Origin: CAUTUX01 sp963545485
GTDB lineage: Bacteria > Bacillota > Clostridia > Christensenellales > CAG-917
Assembly: GCA_963545485.1 (NCBI GenBank)
Contig: CAUUJG010000007.1
Coordinates: 1 to 64,000 of the forward strand
Direction of reading: 5' to 3'
DNA length: 64,000 nucleotides
Both the position numbers and the translations under genes were made by a program. Under the pieces are notes generated by a model. It had not been told where the DNA came from. It was given only the letters and a program-made list of their open reading frames with translations, and did not search any database. Positions 49,190 to 57,545 of the stretch are shown piece after piece (position 1 is the stretch's first letter; every line of letters starts with the position of its first letter).

Positions 49190-50563
49190 ATGGATATGTC
49201 GTCAGTAAATAGTGATATTATTAGAGGAAATGTTACCACAATAATATTAAATACTCTTGTAAAAAATGGCGGCTATGGATATGATATTTTAAAGCAAATC
49301 GAAACAAATACTCTCGGTGTTTATAAACTAAAATCAGCAACTGTATACAACAAATTAAATCGACTCGAAGAAGATGGGCTTGTTTCATCTATGCTTGGTG
49401 ATACAAACGACACTAGCGGTGCTCAAAGGCGTTACTATAAACTTACAGAAGAAGGACGAAAATATTTAGAAAAAGAAAAAGAAAAATATAAATTTTCAAG
49501 GACTATTCTTGATAATCTTGTTTCTTCTGATGAATTTAATTTAAATCACGATACACCTCCATTTGATCCAACTGAATTAAGACCGTATACAAAGAAAGAA
49601 AAGGATCCTGAACAAAAACCAAAGATTATTTACAAAGACAAAATAGTAGAAAAGATTGTTGAAGTAGAAAAACCAATATATATTGAAAAAGAAGTTATTA
49701 AACCTGTTATACAAGAAAAAATAGTTGAGGTTGAGAAACCTGTTTACATTGAACAGAAACAGGGTCCAAAAACTATTGATGATTTAGATGTTCCAACTAG
49801 CAATACCCCAAAATTAACACTACTAGAATTATATAAAAAATTGAAGGCTGAAACTGAAAAAGAACCTGAATCAGCAAAAATAAATATAGTAAAGCCCCGT
49901 AAAACTTTAGATAATTTAAAAACATTTGGTGATGAAACTGCTCAATATGAATATGAAAAATCTCAATCTAATTACAAAGATTTTTATCAAGAATTAAATA
50001 ATAAGGAATTTGAAATTGATGCCGAAGAGGAAAATTTATCTGAGACATTTCATACTGATATTAAAACAGACTTATATGCAAACGGATTTAAATTAAGAGC
50101 GTATAACAAAAAAAATTCTTCTGAATTTTATGACTTAAATTTTCTATTTGTAAATAGAATAAAAAGAGACCTTAGTTTTATTTTTTTTGCAATTGTTGCC
50201 GTTGAATTAGCAATATTTTGGGTTTCACTTTATAAACATATAACATATGTTTATTTTATGCCGATATCTATAGTATCCTTATTACTTGCATTATCGCCAA
50301 TTGTTATTTATTTAGCTAATCCTCATAAAAGAGTACGGGATAGGTTTAATTTCAAACTATCATTATTATTACGATTTATTATTTCTTTAAATTTGATCGG
50401 AGCTTCTATAATTATTGCATTCTTCGTACCAGGAATAAAAATCGCCGATAAATATCATCAATTTGAATGTATAATAATTCCAGCTGTTTTATTTGCGAAT
50501 CTACCGCTAAGCTCTTTTTTAAATTTATTACTAATAAAATCAAAAAAATATCATACAGCTTAA
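49190..50563 (+). CDS. PadR-type DNA-binding domain fused to a four-helix membrane domain
   Basis: Residues 5-105 are a PadR winged helix: SDIIRGNVTTIILNTLVKNGGYGYDILKQI, SATVYNKLNRLEEDGLVSS and RRYYKLTEEGRKYLE (abridged). About 140-310 is a low-complexity linker with repeated IVEKIVEVEKPIYIEKEV-like units and acidic stretches. About 328-455 hold four membrane helices, for example FIFFAIVAVELAIFWVSLY and FIISLNLIGASIIIAFFVPG. Ordinary PadR regulators are soluble dimers of 100-200 residues, so this 457-residue form suggests a membrane-tethered regulator. It ends 10 bases before the convergent rho stop. Confidence 0.85.
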   Translation: MDMSSVNSDIIRGNVTTIILNTLVKNGGYGYDILKQIETNTLGVYKLKSATVYNKLNRLEEDGLVSSMLGDTNDTSGAQRRYYKLTEEGRKYLEKEKEKYKFSRTILDNLVSSDEFNLNHDTPPFDPTELRPYTKKEKDPEQKPKIIYKDKIVEKIVEVEKPIYIEKEVIKPVIQEKIVEVEKPVYIEQKQGPKTIDDLDVPTSNTPKLTLLELYKKLKAETEKEPESAKINIVKPRKTLDNLKTFGDETAQYEYEKSQSNYKDFYQELNNKEFEIDAEEENLSETFHTDIKTDLYANGFKLRAYNKKNSSEFYDLNFLFVNRIKRDLSFIFFAIVAVELAIFWVSLYKHITYVYFMPISIVSLLLALSPIVIYLANPHKRVRDRFNFKLSLLLRFIISLNLIGASIIIAFFVPGIKIADKYHQFECIIIPAVLFANLPLSSFLNLLLIKSKKYHTA

Positions 50564-50573
50564 TTTATTTATA

Positions 50574-51944
50574 TTAATTGTTAGTTTTTGCAGTATCAAA
50601 CCCTTTCTTTTTTAGTGCCATTACCTGAGATGTAAATGAATCTATAAATTCTTTATTTGTTTTGGTTTTTACTATCATATTCAAAAGGAACTGAATTGCA
50701 TCAGGGTTGTCTGTTAACATTTTTCTTATAATCCATGTTGCTTCCAATTCACTCTTAGTTAAGAGTAACTCTTCTTTTCTAGTTCCGGATTTTGCTAAAT
50801 CTATAGCAGGGAATATTCTCTTTTCACTCAAATTTCTATTCAAATGTATTTCCATATTACCTGTTCCTTTGAATTCTTCAAAAATAACATCATCCATTCT
50901 ACTTCCGGTATCAACTAAAGCTGTTGCTATTATTGTCAATGATCCTCCGTTTTCAATATTTCTAGCACTACCAAAAAATCTTTTTGGTGAATGTAAAGCA
51001 CCTGGATCAATACCACCAGATAATGTTCTTCCAGTAGGTGGAACAGTTAAGTTGTAGGCTCGGGCAAGTCTTGTTAAACTATCCATAAGTATTACAACAT
51101 CCTTACCCATTTCTACACTTCTTTTTGCTCTTTCAAGTAATTTTTCAGCAGTTTTTGTATGATTTTCAGGTAATTCATCAAAGGTAGAATAAACTACAGT
51201 TCCCTTTATTGAACGCTGCATATCTGTAACTTCTTCTGGTCTTTCATCTATAAGTAAAACCAAAAGTTCAACATCAGGATAATTTGTAGAAATAGCGTTA
51301 GCTATTGATTTTAATAATGTTGTCTTACCTGCTTTAGGTGGTGAAACAATCATAGCTCTTTGTCCTTTCCCAATAGGTGCCACTAAATCTATACAACGAA
51401 TTGCAAAATCATTCTGACTGCCAGCTGATTCTAAAACAAGTCTTTCATTTGGATAAATAGGAATCAAATTATCAAACTCTACTCTATTCTTAATATCAGT
51501 ATAAGGAACGCCATTAATTGATATTACATCTATTAATGCAGGTTGTTTTGAATCAGTTGTCTGTTTGCAATTTGCAACAACTATATCACCTTGTTTTAAT
51601 TTAAATGATTTAATTTTAGGTAAACTTACATATATGTCATCTGAAGAATTTGCATCATGTTGATTTTGTGCTCTTAAAAAACCATATCCACTATGCATTA
51701 TTTCAAGCTGTCCTGATGCCTGAATTATCTTTTCTTCGTTCTGCATCATTTTTTCTTTTTTTACAGAATTTTCAATATCACTTTTAACAGGCAATTCTCC
51801 AGTTTCAAGATTGTTTGCAATCTTATTTATTTTTTCAATAAGCTCATCTTTTTTTAATTTTGTAGGAGATTGAATCCCAAATTCTTTCGCTAGTAAACGC
51901 AACTCAAAAATATTTTTTGAATCTAAATCTTCTATATTATACAT
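50574..51944 (-). CDS. rho: Transcription termination factor Rho
   Basis: Hexameric RNA-dependent ATPase/helicase. The N-terminal helical domain (LRLLAKEFGIQSPTKLKKDELIEKI, abridged), then the OB-fold RNA-binding domain (GYGFLRAQNQHDANSSDDIYVS). The ATPase follows with GQRAMIVSPPKAGKTTLLKSIA (Walker A, about residues 193-214), LLVLLIDERPEEVTDM (Walker B), and the RLARAYN and GGIDPGALHSPKRFFGSARN loops. At 456 residues it is typical. It is the last gene of prs-MBL-rho. Confidence 0.97.
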   Translation of the reverse strand: MYNIEDLDSKNIFELRLLAKEFGIQSPTKLKKDELIEKINKIANNLETGELPVKSDIENSVKKEKMMQNEEKIIQASGQLEIMHSGYGFLRAQNQHDANSSDDIYVSLPKIKSFKLKQGDIVVANCKQTTDSKQPALIDVISINGVPYTDIKNRVEFDNLIPIYPNERLVLESAGSQNDFAIRCIDLVAPIGKGQRAMIVSPPKAGKTTLLKSIANAISTNYPDVELLVLLIDERPEEVTDMQRSIKGTVVYSTFDELPENHTKTAEKLLERAKRSVEMGKDVVILMDSLTRLARAYNLTVPPTGRTLSGGIDPGALHSPKRFFGSARNIENGGSLTIIATALVDTGSRMDDVIFEEFKGTGNMEIHLNRNLSEKRIFPAIDLAKSGTRKEELLLTKSELEATWIIRKMLTDNPDAIQFLLNMIVKTKTNKEFIDSFTSQVMALKKKGFDTAKTNN

Positions 51945-51962
51945 GTTCCTCCGAATAGATGT

Positions 51963-52601
51963 TTAGAGTTTATTTAATACAAGGATTTTTGTTTCTTCCG
52001 AATCTACATTATATCTATCAAATTCAATTGTTTTTTCTTCTCTGACCTCGACTTCATCTTCATCAAATAAATCAATGAACTCATGTCTCTTATCTAAATC
52101 ACAATCACAATCTTTTTCTTTGAAATGCATTGGAATAACAATATTTGGCATTAATTTTTCTACATATTCTTTTGCCAAATCAGCGTCAATTGTATCATGC
52201 CCGCCAACTGGAATTAATAATACATCAATAGGTGCTAAAGTTTCAACTAACAATGTAGTACATTCTGAATTAATATTTCCCATATGACATACATCAACAC
52301 CATCTAAACGATATTTGTATATGATATTCTTGCTATCTACTTTATTTAGAATTGCTTCTGAAAAACCATGTATATGTACTCCTTCAACATCATATGACCC
52401 AGGTCTATTTATAATTGTAGGGGTACCTTCAATGCCAGATGCGACCGCATTAAAACAAGTTTCACAGCTTACAGTTACAATATCAGATTTAATTTTTTGT
52501 ATTGAATGTCCCGAAACGGGTGAATAAGGATCAGCAACTAATACAGTACCAGTGCTTTCCTCCAACTTGAAAGCAGAATGCCCAAGCCAAGAAATTTTCA
52601 A
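51963..52601 (-). CDS. Metallo-beta-lactamase-fold protein with a degenerate metal site
   Basis: The fold is recognised from the start KISWLGHSAFKLEESTGTVLVADPY, the glycine-rich RPGSYDVEGVHIHGF, VCHMGNINSECT and VLLIPVGGHDTIDADLAKEYVEKLMPNIVIPMHFK (abridged). This is the UlaG-like Lactamase_B_3 group. Where relatives have the HxHxDH metal motif, this protein reads VTVSCETCFNAVA, so most first-site ligands are missing. It may be non-catalytic or bind metal differently; later His residues persist. The start is TTG at 52601 behind GGAGGAT. It lies between prs and rho with short gaps. Confidence 0.85.
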   Translation of the reverse strand: MKISWLGHSAFKLEESTGTVLVADPYSPVSGHSIQKIKSDIVTVSCETCFNAVASGIEGTPTIINRPGSYDVEGVHIHGFSEAILNKVDSKNIIYKYRLDGVDVCHMGNINSECTTLLVETLAPIDVLLIPVGGHDTIDADLAKEYVEKLMPNIVIPMHFKEKDCDCDLDKRHEFIDLFDEDEVEVREEKTIEFDRYNVDSEETKILVLNKL

Positions 52602-52610
52602 AATATCCTC

Positions 52611-53750
52611 CTATTTACTATCAATTCTTTCCATTAATTTTTTAATTTTTTCTGATGGACTTAATAATGTAGATGCTGAAATATTATAGTTAGATGCAGC
52701 TACAATATAGGCAAGATATTTTGACATATCAGCCTCATAGAACCATTTTGCATTTTTTAATTCAGGAATTCTATATGTTAGATTCGTTGATAAAACACCT
52801 TCAAAAGCGTGCTCCTCATATGCTTTATTAAATTTCTCAATACCTTCTGTAAATAAAGAAAATGTAGGGGCTAAGAAAACTCTTCTAGCTCCTTTCTCTT
52901 TTATTTCATAGGCAAGTTTTAATATTGAATCTCCAGTTGCAACTACATCATCTGCAACAAATACATCCATTCCCATAACTGAACTTCCAATATATTCATG
53001 TGCCACTATTGGATTTCTTCCGTTTATGATTTTTGTATAATCTCTTCTTTTATAAAACATTCCCAAATCTAAACCTAGGATTGATGCATAATATATATTT
53101 CTAGGCATTGCCCCTTCATCGGGTGAAATGACCATCATTCTATCCTTATTAAACTGCACATCCGGAAAATGTTTAGATAATTTTTTTAAAATTTGATAAT
53201 GAGGAAAAAAGTTATCAAATCCCATCTGAGGAACTGCATTTTGTACTCTTGGATCATGTGCATCGAAAGTTATTATATCTTTAACGCCCATATGCTGCAG
53301 TTGATGTAACATAAGTGCACAGTCAAGCGATTCCCTTGCTGATCTCCTATGCTGTCTTCCGCCATAAAGCATTGGCATTATAACTGTTATTCTTTTAGGC
53401 TTGCCTGTTGTGGTCCCTAAAAGTCTTATTAAATCAGCAAAATGCTCATCCGGCGTCATAGGAATTTGTTTCCCATACATATTATATGTAATTCCATGAT
53501 TGTTTGGATCACATATTATGTATAGATCCTTACCTCTTACAGTTTCATATATAATTCCTTTTCCTTCACCATTCGTAAATCTTGGACAATCCGATTCGAT
53601 AATAAACGATTTTCTATCACCTAAATCTTTTTTAAACCAGCTTGTTAACCAACTATCAATTGAAGCTGCTAACTCACCCGCTCCGGGTGTTGCTACTATA
53701 GCAAGAGGTGCAGTTTTGTTCTTAATATCATATTTTAAATCTGGAACCAT
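52611..53750 (-). CDS. prs: Ribose-phosphate pyrophosphokinase (PRPP synthetase)
   Basis: Makes PRPP for nucleotides, His and Trp. It is recognisable by RITVIMPMLYGGRQHRRSARESLDC (abridged, the flexible catalytic loop with KRITVIMP and R residues), IITFDAHDPRVQNAVP, VISPDEGAMPRN, and the PRPP-binding loop VFVADDVVATGDSILKLA (about residues 263-280). At 379 residues it is longer than classical Prs (about 315), with an extra N-terminal segment; such forms occur in Clostridia. The start ATG follows GGAGAG. It heads the prs-MBL-rho run. Confidence 0.93.
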   Translation of the reverse strand: MVPDLKYDIKNKTAPLAIVATPGAGELAASIDSWLTSWFKKDLGDRKSFIIESDCPRFTNGEGKGIIYETVRGKDLYIICDPNNHGITYNMYGKQIPMTPDEHFADLIRLLGTTTGKPKRITVIMPMLYGGRQHRRSARESLDCALMLHQLQHMGVKDIITFDAHDPRVQNAVPQMGFDNFFPHYQILKKLSKHFPDVQFNKDRMMVISPDEGAMPRNIYYASILGLDLGMFYKRRDYTKIINGRNPIVAHEYIGSSVMGMDVFVADDVVATGDSILKLAYEIKEKGARRVFLAPTFSLFTEGIEKFNKAYEEHAFEGVLSTNLTYRIPELKNAKWFYEADMSKYLAYIVAASNYNISASTLLSPSEKIKKLMERIDSK

Positions 53751-53805
53751 GAAACTCTCCGTTGATTAAATAATATCAAATTGAAGTGTCCTTATCAATG
53801 AAAAT

Positions 53806-54876
53806 TCAAGCTTGACCTGCCAATTCAATTATATCTAAACAAATACGATTCATAATATTCATCCCTTTATTATTGAGTATAAATTTATCATTATTTATTA
53901 AATAAAATCCTTTATATTCTGTTAATATTTTTTCATTAACATATTTCTTATCAATTCCATAAATGGTTCTTAAACCTAACATAACTTCCTCTTCAAAAAT
54001 ATCTTTTTCTATTAAATACTCATATGATTTTCCTTTGTCGTTAAGATATTTTTCAATATTGTCACTATTACTATACCTTATATTTTTTTCAGAAATGAAT
54101 GAATGTGCTCCAGCACCAAACCCATAGTATGTACCCCGTGTCCAATATTTCATATTATGTCTTGAATGGTATCCAGGAAATGCAAAGTTTGATATTTCAT
54201 ATCTTATATATCCAAGACTTAATAGATATTCAACAAGGTCAGTATATCTATCCATGCATTCATCTTCATTTTTAACAATATATGTTTCTTTAGGATCAAG
54301 AATTGTTTTTTCATCAAATGACAAAAGATATATTGACAAAGATTTGGCATAATTCTTAAGTTTTTCTACTGTATCAATTAAAGTTTTGTTTTCTTTAAAA
54401 CCAACTATTAAATCACAAGAAATATTGTTGAAAAATTTAGAAACTAACTCTAACTTCTTCATTGCTTCTAGTGAACTATGAATTCTGTTCATGCTCTTCA
54501 ATTCCAAATCTTGTAGAGACTGAATTCCAATACTTATTCTATTAATACCAAGTTGTTTGTATATAACTAATTTTTCTTCAGAGACGCTTTCTGGATTTAC
54601 TTCTATAGTACATTCGCAGTCGTCAGTTATTTGATTGTTTTCTTTGACTATATTTACCAGCAATTTAATTTCATTCTCAGTCATTATAGAAGGTGTTCCA
54701 CCTCCGAAATAAATTGTATCAATTGCAGAATTTATTTTTGTACTGGAAATCTCTTCAATTAACTTATTTATGTATTTTTCTTTTAAGCTCAAATCAGTTA
54801 TTGAATTGAATGTACAATATGAACATTTACTTTTACAAAATGGAAAGTGAATATATATTGATGCAGATTTATTCAT
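53806..54876 (-). CDS. hemW: HemW-like radical SAM protein (coproporphyrinogen dehydrogenase-like)
   Basis: Radical SAM motif at the N-terminus: SIYIHFPFCKSKCSYCTF (CxxxCxxC, about residues 13-20), then IDTIYFGGGTPSIM and RISIGIQSLQDLELKSMNR. A C-terminal HemN_C-like segment follows (about 270-350). HemW proteins act as haem chaperones and are often mis-annotated as oxygen-independent coproporphyrinogen oxidase; HemN itself has an extra cysteine (CxxxCxxCxC), and here the residue two after the third Cys is Phe, as in HemW. It starts within the end of lepA (8-base overlap), the usual lepA-hemW order. Confidence 0.93.
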   Translation of the reverse strand: MNKSASIYIHFPFCKSKCSYCTFNSITDLSLKEKYINKLIEEISSTKINSAIDTIYFGGGTPSIMTENEIKLLVNIVKENNQITDDCECTIEVNPESVSEEKLVIYKQLGINRISIGIQSLQDLELKSMNRIHSSLEAMKKLELVSKFFNNISCDLIVGFKENKTLIDTVEKLKNYAKSLSIYLLSFDEKTILDPKETYIVKNEDECMDRYTDLVEYLLSLGYIRYEISNFAFPGYHSRHNMKYWTRGTYYGFGAGAHSFISEKNIRYSNSDNIEKYLNDKGKSYEYLIEKDIFEEEVMLGLRTIYGIDKKYVNEKILTEYKGFYLINNDKFILNNKGMNIMNRICLDIIELAGQA

Positions 54877-56668
54877 CCGACAACTTTAAAATTGTTATAA
54901 AAGCATCACTTGGAATCTCGACAGAACCAATTTTTCTCATACGCTTCTTCCCTTCTTTCTGTTTTTCAAGAAGTTTTTTCTTTCTGGATATGTCGCCACC
55001 GTAGCATTTTGCAAGAACATCTTTCCTAACTGCTTTAACAGTTTCTCTCGCAATTATTTTAGAGCCTATTGCCGCTTGTATTGGTATTTCAAATAATTGT
55101 TTCGGAATAACATTACGGAGTTTTTCAACAATTGCCCTTCCTCTAGAATATGCCTTATCTTTATGTGTTATAAGTGAAAGTGCATCACATACTTCTCCAT
55201 TTATTAAAATATCAAGTCTTAATAAATCACTTTTTTCATAGTCAGCCATTTCATAATCTAATGACGCATAACCTTTAGTTCTTGATTTAAGAATATCAAA
55301 AAAATCATATACGATTTCATTAAGTGGCATCTTATAAATTATACTTACCCTCTTTGAATCAATATATGACATATCTTCCATTGTTCCTCGTTTTTCCTGA
55401 CACAATTCCATAATTGTTCCAACATACTCAGGCGGGGTATATATTGTTGCCTTAACCATTGGTTCTTTAATGTATACTATGTTAGTTGGTGAAGGTAGAG
55501 AAATAGGGTTGTCGACTATTATTTCTTCGTTATTGCTTTTCATTACTTTATATGAAACACTAGGTGCTGTAGTTATAATCTTTAAATCAAATTCACGTTC
55601 TATTCTTTCTTGAATTATATCCATATGAAGTAATCCAAGAAAACCACATCTAAATCCAAAACCAAGTGCCTTAGAAACTTCAGGTTCAAATGATAATGAT
55701 GCATCATTTAATTGAAGTTTAAGCAATGCTTCCTTTAAGTCATCATATTTAGATCCATCCGCAGGGAAAACCCCTGTATATACCATTGGAACTGACTTTT
55801 TGTAACCAGAAAGCGGTTCCTTTGCTGGATTATCAACAAGAGTAATAGTATCACCAACTGCAGTATCAGAAACATTTTTAATGCTTGCTGCAATATAACC
55901 AACTTCTCCGGATTTAATTTCACTGGAACTGTATAAACTTGGATGAAAATATCCTACTTCAACAACTTCAAATTCTTTTTTTGTAGAAAACATTTTTATT
56001 CTGTCCCCTACTTTTACCTTTCCATCAAATACCCTAACCATAGAAATTGCACCACGAAAATTATCATAAAAACTATCAAAAATTAAAGCTTTAAGCGGTG
56101 CATTTTCATCTCCAACTGGTGCAGGAATCTTATCAATTACAGCTTCAATTAATTCTGTAATTCCTATACCTTCTTTAGCTGAAACTAATGGACAATTTGA
56201 TGTATCTAATCCGATAACATCTTCAATTTCCTTCTTAATCGCAGGAACATCTGCCGATGGTAAATCAATCTTATTAATTACAGGAATTATCTCAAGATTA
56301 TTCTCTAACGCTAAATATAAATTAGACAATGTTTGAGCTTCAATGCCTTGTGTAGCATCTACTATCAGTAGTGCTCCTTCACAAGCGGCTAATGATCTTG
56401 AAACTTCATAGGTAAAATCAACATGTCCTGGAGTATCTATCAAATTAAGAATATAATCTTCACCTTTGTAATTATATTTCATACGACAGGTCTGTAACTT
56501 TATTGTAATACCACGCTCACGCTCAATATCCATATTATCAAGCAACTGAGATGTCATGTCTCTTAGTGCTACTGTTTGAGTTTTTTCTATCAATCTATCC
56601 GCTAATGTACTCTTGCCATGATCTATATGTGCAATGATACAAAAATTTCTAATGTTATTTTTATTCAA
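54869..56668 (-). CDS. lepA: Elongation factor 4 (LepA)
   Basis: A translational GTPase that acts on stalled or assembling ribosomes. The G domain has NFCIIAHIDHGKSTLADRL (G1), DTPGHVDF (G3) and VINKIDLPSAD (G4), with the elongation factor domains II, III and V after it. The LepA-specific C-terminus reads KKLLEKQKEGKKRMRKIGSVEIPSDAF (abridged). I chose the TTG at 56668, which has GAGGAAG at correct spacing and gives a start just ahead of the conserved NIRNFCIIAHIDHGK; the TTG four codons earlier lies inside that site. It has a promoter interleaved with that of the divergent gene. Confidence 0.97.
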   Translation of the reverse strand: MNKNNIRNFCIIAHIDHGKSTLADRLIEKTQTVALRDMTSQLLDNMDIERERGITIKLQTCRMKYNYKGEDYILNLIDTPGHVDFTYEVSRSLAACEGALLIVDATQGIEAQTLSNLYLALENNLEIIPVINKIDLPSADVPAIKKEIEDVIGLDTSNCPLVSAKEGIGITELIEAVIDKIPAPVGDENAPLKALIFDSFYDNFRGAISMVRVFDGKVKVGDRIKMFSTKKEFEVVEVGYFHPSLYSSSEIKSGEVGYIAASIKNVSDTAVGDTITLVDNPAKEPLSGYKKSVPMVYTGVFPADGSKYDDLKEALLKLQLNDASLSFEPEVSKALGFGFRCGFLGLLHMDIIQERIEREFDLKIITTAPSVSYKVMKSNNEEIIVDNPISLPSPTNIVYIKEPMVKATIYTPPEYVGTIMELCQEKRGTMEDMSYIDSKRVSIIYKMPLNEIVYDFFDILKSRTKGYASLDYEMADYEKSDLLRLDILINGEVCDALSLITHKDKAYSRGRAIVEKLRNVIPKQLFEIPIQAAIGSKIIARETVKAVRKDVLAKCYGGDISRKKKLLEKQKEGKKRMRKIGSVEIPSDAFITILKLSDE

Positions 56669-56690
56669 GTACTTCCTCAAAAAATCAATA

Positions 56691-56719
56691 TTGACAATAT
56701 TATAATTAAAGCTTAAAAT
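56691..56719 (+). promoter_or_regulatory. Promoter of the glycerophosphodiesterase gene
   Basis: TTGACA (56691-56696), 17-nt spacer, TAAAAT (56714-56719), start near 56726. Confidence 0.7.
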
Positions 56720-56727
56720 TTTATCAA
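56699..56727 (-). promoter_or_regulatory. lepA promoter, interleaved with the opposite promoter
   Basis: Minus strand TTGATA (56727-56722), 17-nt spacer, TATAAT (56704-56699), start near 56692. Its -10 box sits in the spacer of the plus-strand promoter and vice versa. Confidence 0.7.
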
Positions 56728-56749
56728 TAAATTAGATATAGGGGAAAAT

Positions 56750-57514
56750 ATGGAATTAACATGGTTAATGGAAAGACCCGTTTGCCATCGTGGTTTTCAT
56801 GGAAACTGCATAGCTGAAAACACTATTTCTGCTTTTAAACAAGCCATTGATCATAATTTTAACATTGAACTGGATGTACAATTAACGAAAGATAAAAAAT
56901 TAATAGTTTTTCATGATTATAATTTAAAAAGACTTTTTGGAATAAAAAAAAGTATTTCCTCAGTTACTTTTGACGAAATAAGAGAACTGAGATTTCCAAA
57001 TACAAATGAACAAATACCTACTTTTGAAGAAGTTTTAGACCTCGTTAATAATCAAACTGGGATATTATGTGAAATTAAAGGATTAAACCCATACTGTCAC
57101 GATATAGAAGCTACAGCAGACAATCTGACAAAAAATTATAATGGTAGACTTGCTTTCCAATCCTTCAATTTTGAAGCTGTTAAATATCTAAAACAGCATT
57201 CTGATTTTAATTGTGGACAACTTGCATCTTGGCGTTTTGGGAAAAAAGAACGTTCATTTATGCTTAATTATTTTGGAAAATTAAGAGTTGTTAAAAATAG
57301 TAACCCTGATTTCATCGCTTATGATGTAAGATCATTGAACCCAAAATTCAAAGAAAATACATACCTTAAAAATTATATTGGAAAACTTCCTATACTATTA
57401 TGGACAGTTAATTCTGAAGAAAAAATTAAAATTGCTGAAAATTTTTCTGCAAATATAATTTTTGAAAAAATTCCTCTTGAAACGATAGAAATATTTATAA
57501 ATAATAAAAAATAA
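56750..57514 (+). CDS. Glycerophosphodiester phosphodiesterase
   Basis: Hydrolyses glycerophosphodiesters to glycerol-3-phosphate and an alcohol. The GDPD barrel signature is RPVCHRGFHGNCIAENTISAFKQAI (abridged, catalytic HRG and EN), followed by NIELDVQLTKDKKLIVFHDYNLKRLFG with metal-binding E-x-D and catalytic H. LCEIKG and a late LLWTVNSEEK complete the barrel. There is no signal peptide or membrane segment, so it is cytoplasmic. ATG 56750 follows AGGGGAA. It is monocistronic between its promoter and a strong terminator. Confidence 0.94.
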   Translation: MELTWLMERPVCHRGFHGNCIAENTISAFKQAIDHNFNIELDVQLTKDKKLIVFHDYNLKRLFGIKKSISSVTFDEIRELRFPNTNEQIPTFEEVLDLVNNQTGILCEIKGLNPYCHDIEATADNLTKNYNGRLAFQSFNFEAVKYLKQHSDFNCGQLASWRFGKKERSFMLNYFGKLRVVKNSNPDFIAYDVRSLNPKFKENTYLKNYIGKLPILLWTVNSEEKIKIAENFSANIIFEKIPLETIEIFINNKK

Positions 57515-57545
57515 AAAAGCCCCATTTCGGGGCACTTTTTATTTA
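57514..57545 (+). terminator. Terminator of the glycerophosphodiesterase gene
   Basis: GCCCC (57519-57523) pairs with GGGGC (57529-57533) around ATTTC, flanked by AAAAAA on the left and CTTTTTATTT on the right. It is the most G+C-rich hairpin in the vicinity and can serve both strands. Confidence 0.88.
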
